From SHZI01 sp964371995 (lineage in GTDB: Bacteria > Pseudomonadota > Gammaproteobacteria > Steroidobacterales > GCA-2729495), in NCBI GenBank assembly GCA_964371995.1, contig CAYJPG010000003.1, forward strand, positions 1 to 64,000: DNA of 64,000 nucleotides, read 5' to 3'. Below, piece after piece: positions 58,489 to 64,000 of this stretch; the stretch's first letter is position 1; each line of letters begins with the position of its first letter. Position numbers and translations under genes: made by a program. The notes below the pieces were generated by a model, which saw only the letters and a list, made by a program, of their open reading frames with translations, did no database searches and had not been told where the DNA came from.

Positions 58489-60663
58489 ATGGACTACGCC
58501 GCCACCATTCTCAATCACCTGCCGCTGACGCGTCGCACCAGCGGGCTGGCCGGGCTGCTGGCCAAGACGTCCTACCTGACACGCCAGCAGCTCAAGCTGA
58601 TTACCGAAGCACACGCCTTCAGCGCCAGCCGCCATGAAGGACAGAAGCGACAGTCCGGCGATGCCTACATCACGCATCCGCTCGCTGTGGCCGGCATCCT
58701 TGCCGACCTCCATCTGGACTACCCGAGCATCGCTGCCGCACTTCTGCACGATGTCATCGAAGACACGCCGACAGCCAAGGATGAAATCGCCCAGAAGTTC
58801 GGCGCCGAGATCGCCTCGCTGGTCGATGGCGTCAGCAAACTCGAGAAGCTGAACTTCAACAGCCGCAGCGAAATGCAGGTCGAGAGCTTCCGCAAGATGA
58901 TGCTCGCGATGGTGCAGGACATCCGGGTGATCCTGCTCAAGCTCGCCGACCGCCTGCATAACATGCAGACCCTGGACTCGGTGCCGCCGGAGAAGCAGAG
59001 CCGTATCGCCCGCGAAACCCTGGAAATCTACGCGCCGATCGCCAACCGCCTCGGCATGAACTCGCTCAAGACGGAGCTGGAGGATCTCGGCTTCCGGCAT
59101 GCGCACCCGTTCCGGTATCGCGTACTCGACAAGGCAGTACGCCGGGCCGAGGGCAACCAGCGCCAGTTCGTCAAGAATATTTCCGAGAAACTCAATCGGG
59201 CGCTGCGCGAGGCGGGTCTGAGCGCGACCGTGACCGGGCGCAAAAAACATCTCTACAGCATCTACCGGAAGATGGAGACCAAGAAGCGTTCGATGGCCGA
59301 CATCGCGGATGTCTTCGGCTTTCGCGTCATCGTCGATTCAGTGGACGAGTGCTACCGCGTGCTGGGCGTTGTGCACCAGATCTACAAGCCGATGCCCGGG
59401 CGGTTCAAGGATTACATCGCGATTCCGCGCATCAACGGTTATCAGTCCCTGCACACCAGCCTGTTCGGCCCTAACGGTACGCCGATCGAGGTACAGATAC
59501 GTACCGCCGAGATGGGGCGCGTTGCCGAAACAGGTGTCGCGGCCCACTGGCATTACAAGGAAACCGACCAGGAAGTACCCCCGCCGCAGGCACGTGCCCG
59601 CGAGTGGCTGGCCAGCATCAGCGAGATGCAGTCTTCGGCCAACTCCGAAGAATTCATGGAACACGTCAAGGTCGACCTGTTCCCTGATGCCGTCTACATC
59701 TTCACGCCCAAAGGTGAAATCATGCGTCTGCCGCGCGGCGCCACCTGCGTGGACTTTGCCTATGCGGTGCACACAGATGTAGGCAACCGGTGTGTCGCCG
59801 CCAAGATCGACCGGCGACTGGTGCCCTTGCGCACCCAGATCGAAAATGGCCAGACCGTCGAGATCATCACGGCCAAGACGGCCCGCCCGAATCCGAGCTG
59901 GGTCAATTTTGTGGTCACCGCCAAAGCACGCGCCGCCGTGCGCCAGTACCTGAAGAACCTGCGCCAGAACGAAGCCCAGGATCTGGGCCGCCGGCTGCTC
60001 GATCAGGCCATGCGTGACGCCGGTACGCCCTTGCGGAAGATCAGCAATGAGCGGATGCAGGCGCTGCTGACCGAACTCAGGCTGAAGAGCGCTGACGAAC
60101 TGTTCAGGCAGCTCGGGCTGGGTGAGCGTCTGGCGCCGCTGGTCGCCAAGACCATCCTGCAACCCGCCGCAGTCGCAGGCAGTGCTGCCGGGGCGACGCC
60201 TGGGCCGGCTGCAGCTCCGACACCAATTGCGATTGCCGGCACCGAAGGGCTGGTGGTGTCATATGCGCGCTGCTGTCACCCGATCCCGGGCGACCCGATC
60301 ATGGGCTATCTGAGCGCCGGCCGCGGCGTGGTGATACACCGCAATGTCTGCGGCAATCTCAGTGAATACCGCAAGCAGCCGAACAAGTGGATCACGGTAA
60401 GCTGGCAGGCCGGCATAGACCGGGAATTCTCTGCGGAGATACGCATCGATGTGGACAACCGGCCCGGTGTGCTCGCTGAAGTTGCCAGCCGGATCGCGGA
60501 TGCGGGCTCGAACATTGAACAGGTTTCGATCGACGAGCGCCACGATGATTCGGCGGCTATGCTGTTTTCGATCCTGGTCCGCGACCGCACGCAGCTGGCC
60601 CAGGTCATCCGCAGCATACGGCGCATGAACGTCGTAAAGAAACTGAGTCGCTCCTGTACCTGA
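58489..60663 (+). CDS. spoT: Bifunctional (p)ppGpp synthetase/hydrolase SpoT
   Basis: A 724-residue RSH protein. HD hydrolase domain with HPLAVAGILADLHLD and ALLHDVIEDT (HD intact); synthetase domain with RFKDYIAIPRINGYQSLHTS; TGS domain near 400-460 (VYIFTPKGEIMRLPRGATCVDFAYAVHTD); a Zn-finger-like segment near 585 with YARCCHPIPGD; and a C-terminal ACT domain (IRIDVDNRPGVLAEVASRIADAG). Both active sites appear intact, which fits SpoT rather than RelA. Confidence 0.97.
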   Translation: MDYAATILNHLPLTRRTSGLAGLLAKTSYLTRQQLKLITEAHAFSASRHEGQKRQSGDAYITHPLAVAGILADLHLDYPSIAAALLHDVIEDTPTAKDEIAQKFGAEIASLVDGVSKLEKLNFNSRSEMQVESFRKMMLAMVQDIRVILLKLADRLHNMQTLDSVPPEKQSRIARETLEIYAPIANRLGMNSLKTELEDLGFRHAHPFRYRVLDKAVRRAEGNQRQFVKNISEKLNRALREAGLSATVTGRKKHLYSIYRKMETKKRSMADIADVFGFRVIVDSVDECYRVLGVVHQIYKPMPGRFKDYIAIPRINGYQSLHTSLFGPNGTPIEVQIRTAEMGRVAETGVAAHWHYKETDQEVPPPQARAREWLASISEMQSSANSEEFMEHVKVDLFPDAVYIFTPKGEIMRLPRGATCVDFAYAVHTDVGNRCVAAKIDRRLVPLRTQIENGQTVEIITAKTARPNPSWVNFVVTAKARAAVRQYLKNLRQNEAQDLGRRLLDQAMRDAGTPLRKISNERMQALLTELRLKSADELFRQLGLGERLAPLVAKTILQPAAVAGSAAGATPGPAAAPTPIAIAGTEGLVVSYARCCHPIPGDPIMGYLSAGRGVVIHRNVCGNLSEYRKQPNKWITVSWQAGIDREFSAEIRIDVDNRPGVLAEVASRIADAGSNIEQVSIDERHDDSAAMLFSILVRDRTQLAQVIRSIRRMNVVKKLSRSCT

Positions 60664-60688
60664 TCCTGTTCCGGAGTCTTAATCTGTC

Positions 60689-61069
60689 ATGTCCAGACAA
60701 GCTATCAACAGCCAGAATGCACCTGCTGCGATCGGCACCTATTCGCAGGCGATCCGCGCCGGAGACGTTGTGTATCTCTCAGGTCAGTTACCGCTTGATC
60801 CTGCCACCGGGCAGCTCGTCGAAGGCGATATGCGTGCGCATGTCCGCCAGGTCTTCACCAATCTCGCCGCCGTTGCCGCAGAGGCCTGCACTTCGCTGGA
60901 CAGCGCCGTAAAGGTCACGGTATTCCTGACCGATCTGACGCACTTTGGCATCGTCAATGAAGTGATGGCTGAGTTCTTCACGCAGCCCTATCCCGCCCGT
61001 GCGGCCATCGGTGTCGCCTCCCTGCCGCGCGGCGCTGCTGTCGAGGCGGATGCAATCCTCGTCCCCTGA
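60689..61069 (+). CDS. ridA: RidA family enamine/imine deaminase
   Basis: A 126-residue trimeric deaminase that clears reactive 2-aminoacrylate from PLP enzymes. The catalytic Arg and substrate-contact residues lie in YPARAAIGVASLPRGAAVEAD; N-terminal NSQNAPAAIGTYSQAIRAGD is canonical. Located between spoT and recG, the common gammaproteobacterial position. recG begins inside its last codons. Confidence 0.96.
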   Translation: MSRQAINSQNAPAAIGTYSQAIRAGDVVYLSGQLPLDPATGQLVEGDMRAHVRQVFTNLAAVAAEACTSLDSAVKVTVFLTDLTHFGIVNEVMAEFFTQPYPARAAIGVASLPRGAAVEADAILVP

Positions 61070-63134
61070 ACTCCGCTCGCTGCGCGGGGTCGGGCCGGCC
61101 GCAGAAGAACGCCTGCTCCGGCTGGGCATCAGCCGGCCGCTGGACCTGTTGTTCCTGCTCCCCCAACGCTATGAAGACCGCACGCGACTGACGCCTCTGG
61201 GCGCGCTCCAGCCCGGCCAGCGCGCGGTTGTCGATGGTGTGATCGCCGTAGCCGACGTCGCTTTCAAGGGGCGGCGCAGCCTGCTGGTACGCATCACTGA
61301 CCGCACCGGCCAGCTGACGCTGAGATTTTTTCATTTTTCACGCGCCCAGCAAAACAGTCTGGCCGCCGGCACACGTCTGCTTTGCTTTGGTGAAGTACGG
61401 TCCGGCCCACTGGGGCCGGAAATGGTGCATCCAGAGTACCGGGTACTGCAGCCCGGTCAGTCCGCACCGCTTGAAGACCGTCTGACCCCGGTATATCCCA
61501 CGGTCGAGGGCCTGGCCCAGTTCCGGATCCGTGATCTCACTGAACAGGTGCTGAGCCGCTATCTCAATACGCTGCCAGATGCGCTGCCAGTTGCGGAGAC
61601 CGCAGGCCTGAAGATGCCTGCACTGCGCGATGCACTGCAATTTGTCCATCGGCCACCCACAGGCGCCGATTTGCAGCTGCTGGGCGACGGTATGCACCCC
61701 TGCCAGCGCCGGCTGGCGCTGGAAGAAATGCTGGCGCATCACCTGAGCCTGCGGCAGATCCGCGAACGCGCGCGCGAAGACAGTAGCATCGCATTGCCAG
61801 CGACACTGCCGGCTGCCGTCAGTCTGCGCGAGCGCTTCACACGCAGCCTCGGTTTCACCCTGACCGGCGGACAGCTGGCGGCACTTGCAGATATCGATAC
61901 CGATCTCGCCCGGCCCCATCCGATGATGCGCCTGGTGCAGGGCGACGTGGGCTGCGGCAAGACGGTAGTCGCGGCAGCGGCGGCGCTCACGGCCATCGCA
62001 CACGGTCATCAGGTTGCCATCATGGCGCCGACCGAACTGCTGGCCGAGCAGCACCGCAATACCTTCCGGCGCTGGCTGGAGCCGCTGGGCATCACTGTGG
62101 TCTGGCTGTCGGGCAGCCTGCGCAAACGTGCGCGCGAGCAGGCCTATGCGGCAGCGGCCGATGGCTCGGCACAGCTGATTGTCGGTACGCATGCGCTGTT
62201 TCAGTCGAGCCTAAGCTATCGCAGCCTGGCGCTGGTGATCGTCGATGAGCAGCACCGCTTCGGCGTCCATCAGCGGCTGCAGCTGATGGACAAGGGCGCC
62301 AGCGATGCGGCCCGCCCACACCAGCTGGTGATGACCGCAACACCGATTCCGCGCACGCTGGCCATGACCATCTACGCCGACCTCGACACCTCGGTGATCC
62401 GCGAACTGCCGCCCGGCCGGCAACCCGTCACCACCATCGCCCTGCCTGACAAGCGGCGTGCTGAAGTGGTCACTCGCGTACGCGACGCCTGCCGTGGCGG
62501 CGCACAGGCCTACTGGGTCTGTCCGCTGATCGAGGAATCGGAGCATCTCGAATCGCAGGCCGCCGAGCCAACCGCGGCGGCGCTCGCCAAAGCGCTGCCC
62601 GAAATCCGCATCGGCCTGATTCACGGGCGGATGAGCAGCGCGGAGAAGGAGCGGGTGATGAAAGCCTTCGTGGCCGGCGAGCTGCAGCTTCTGGTCGCAA
62701 CCACCGTCATTGAGGTCGGTGTGGATGTGCCCGGCGCCAGCCTGATGATCATCGAGAACGCCGAACGCCTCGGTCTGTCACAGCTGCATCAGCTGCGCGG
62801 ACGGGTTGGACGCGGACGCGAGTCCAGTACCTGCGTCCTCCTTTACAGGAGCCCGCTGGCCGAAATGGCACGCGCCCGACTGGAAGTATTGCGCGCCACC
62901 AACGACGGCTTCGAAGTGGCACAGCGCGATCTGGAACTGCGCGGACCCGGGGAGGTGCTTGGCACGCGGCAGACAGGGCTGATGCAATTGCGGGTTGCCG
63001 ATCTGGTCCGCGACGCAGACCTCGCACCGGCGGTACAACGGATCGCGCGCGAACTGCTGGCAACAGCAGCGCCGGCCGTGGAAGAACTCAGACATCGCTG
63101 GATCGGTGCAGGCGACCGCTATGGCGCGGTCTGA
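61050..63134 (+). CDS. recG: ATP-dependent DNA helicase RecG
   Basis: A 694-residue SF2 helicase for branch migration and fork reversal. N-terminal wedge domain with LRGVGPAAEERLLRLGISR; motif I QGDVGCGKTVVA; motif II DEQH (VIVDEQHRFGV); motif III TATPIPRTLAMT; motif VI QLRGRVGRG. The start at 61050 overlaps ridA by 20 bases; longer readings would extend into ridA coding sequence. Confidence 0.97.
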   Translation: MQSSSPELRSLRGVGPAAEERLLRLGISRPLDLLFLLPQRYEDRTRLTPLGALQPGQRAVVDGVIAVADVAFKGRRSLLVRITDRTGQLTLRFFHFSRAQQNSLAAGTRLLCFGEVRSGPLGPEMVHPEYRVLQPGQSAPLEDRLTPVYPTVEGLAQFRIRDLTEQVLSRYLNTLPDALPVAETAGLKMPALRDALQFVHRPPTGADLQLLGDGMHPCQRRLALEEMLAHHLSLRQIRERAREDSSIALPATLPAAVSLRERFTRSLGFTLTGGQLAALADIDTDLARPHPMMRLVQGDVGCGKTVVAAAAALTAIAHGHQVAIMAPTELLAEQHRNTFRRWLEPLGITVVWLSGSLRKRAREQAYAAAADGSAQLIVGTHALFQSSLSYRSLALVIVDEQHRFGVHQRLQLMDKGASDAARPHQLVMTATPIPRTLAMTIYADLDTSVIRELPPGRQPVTTIALPDKRRAEVVTRVRDACRGGAQAYWVCPLIEESEHLESQAAEPTAAALAKALPEIRIGLIHGRMSSAEKERVMKAFVAGELQLLVATTVIEVGVDVPGASLMIIENAERLGLSQLHQLRGRVGRGRESSTCVLLYRSPLAEMARARLEVLRATNDGFEVAQRDLELRGPGEVLGTRQTGLMQLRVADLVRDADLAPAVQRIARELLATAAPAVEELRHRWIGAGDRYGAV

Positions 63135-63186
63135 TTTCCTTGCCGGCAGCGAGCCAGGCTCGGCTAGACTTGGCCCGGGAGTCCAT

Positions 63187-64000
63187 ATGACCTCTGATTC
63201 ATTGCACGGCATCACCCGACTGGGCACAGGGCTTATCGACCAGGCCCGGCAATATGCGCGGCTCATGCGCCTCGACCGGCCGATCGGTATCTGGCTTTTG
63301 CTTTGGCCGACGCTCTGGGGCCTCTGGATTGCGGGCAGCGGACGACCGCAGGCACGCGACTTCATCGTCTTCGTGACCGGCGTGATCGTGATGCGTTCAG
63401 CCGGCTGCGTGATCAACGACTTCGCCGACCGGCGCATAGACGGCGAGGTGCAGCGTACCCGCGACCGGCCGCTGGCCGCCGGCAAGGTCGCGCCCGTCGA
63501 GGCACTCGCGCTATTTGCCGTGCTCGGGCTGATCGCGCTGGCGCTATTGCTGTTGCTCAATCCACTGGCGCGCCTGCTGGCACTCGGGGCTGCCGTGCTG
63601 ACCGTCATCTATCCCTTCAGCAAGCGCTGGCTGGCCGCACCGCAATTCGTGCTCGGTGCAGCATTTGGCTGGGGCATCCCGATGGCTTTTGCGGCCGAAA
63701 CCGAAGCGGTGCCGCGCCTCGCCTGGCTGCTGTGGCTGAGCGTGGTGGTCTGGGCGGTGATCTACGACACCATGTATGCGATGGCCGACCGGGACGACGA
63801 TCTGCGTATCGGCGTGAAGTCCACGGCCATCCTGTTCGGCAGCGCCGATGTGTTCATCATTGGACTCCTGCAGCTGGTGCTGATCACGGGTCTGCTGCTC
63901 ACCGGGCGTGAGGCCGGGCTGGGGATCTGGTATCAGGCCGGCGTACTGGCCGGTGCCATCCAGCTCATCACGCAACTCTGGCTGATCCGTGAACGCGATC
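63187..64000 (+). CDS. ubiA: 4-hydroxybenzoate octaprenyltransferase UbiA (3' truncated)
   Basis: Membrane prenyltransferase of ubiquinone biosynthesis; 271 residues visible, the frame still open at the window end (family about 290). Aspartate motifs: NDFADRRIDG with RTRDRPLAAG after it, and the second YDTMYAMADRDDD. LMRLDRPIGIWLLLWPTLWG is the canonical N-terminal helix. Starts 52 bases after recG. Confidence 0.96.
   Translation, partial: MTSDSLHGITRLGTGLIDQARQYARLMRLDRPIGIWLLLWPTLWGLWIAGSGRPQARDFIVFVTGVIVMRSAGCVINDFADRRIDGEVQRTRDRPLAAGKVAPVEALALFAVLGLIALALLLLLNPLARLLALGAAVLTVIYPFSKRWLAAPQFVLGAAFGWGIPMAFAAETEAVPRLAWLLWLSVVVWAVIYDTMYAMADRDDDLRIGVKSTAILFGSADVFIIGLLQLVLITGLLLTGREAGLGIWYQAGVLAGAIQLITQLWLIRERD

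Noticed and set aside
1..64000. CRISPR arrays, tRNA or rRNA genes, insertion sequences
   Set aside because: Looked for regularly spaced repeats, T-arm-like motifs, rRNA-like stretches and transposase motifs; none seen by eye.

Overview
The window is a contiguous stretch of a GC-rich (roughly 60-65%) gammaproteobacterial chromosome. The gene content and order (hslU; rmuC; pilMNOPQ next to aroK-aroB; mrcA divergent from pilM; gltA, rpmE, rdgB, rph; yicC ... gmk-rpoZ-spoT-ridA-recG-ubiA) fit a Xanthomonadales/Nevskiales/Steroidobacterales-like lineage. The lineage is inferred from synteny only; no rRNA or tRNA gene is visible. hslU enters truncated at the left edge and ubiA leaves truncated at the right edge.

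Layout. 1-3.5 kb: hslU end, a SPOR lipoprotein, a GFA-fold zinc protein and a beta-propeller-like protein. 3.5-12.4 kb (minus strand): a signal-peptide methyltransferase coupled to cytochrome b561, a Tat-exported HisC-like aminotransferase, gloA, an AttH-like lipocalin with its FtsX-type permease and LolD-like ATPase, and rmuC. 12.4-18.9 kb: a 2044-residue secreted RHS/SpvB-type protein followed at once by a small lipoprotein. 19-25.2 kb: a hydrolase, a DnaJ/zinc/PilZ fusion, a MATE pump, dgt, aroB and aroK. 25.2-32.5 kb: pilMNOPQ followed by an Ig-like (Big-1) lipoprotein that sits between pilQ and aroK. 32.9-41.4 kb: mrcA, gltA, rpmE, rdgB, rph, a PP2C phosphatase and yicC. A perfect inverted pair of DnaA boxes lies in the rpmE-rdgB gap.

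The main feature is a genomic island of about 15.8 kb (about 41.5-57.3 kb) that splits the usual yicC-gmk neighbourhood. It starts with a tyrosine integrase. Imperfect 25-bp direct repeats (21/25 identical) lie at its two ends, and GTAC-centred repeats cluster in front of the integrase. Behind the integrase is a tightly overlapping block of small mobile-element genes. The cargo is a translationally coupled set: an excisionase-type HTH protein, a large P-loop ATPase (DUF499/COG1483-like), a PglZ-domain protein, two unknown proteins of low GC (the second DUF1828/1829-like), a DUF1156/COG1743-like zinc-ribbon adenine methyltransferase, a 165-residue unknown protein and a SNF2/HepA-type helicase. 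ATPase + PglZ + DUF1156 methylase + SNF2 helicase is the core set I associate with BREX type 3 phage defence. The order differs from the canonical one, the usual small genes brxF and brxA are not recognisable, and two to four proteins here are unassigned. I read it as a BREX-3-related variant with an inserted accessory cassette and a methylase whose central segment has a different base composition from its ends. A frameshifted gene lies at the island's right end; gmk-rpoZ-spoT-ridA-recG-ubiA then resume.
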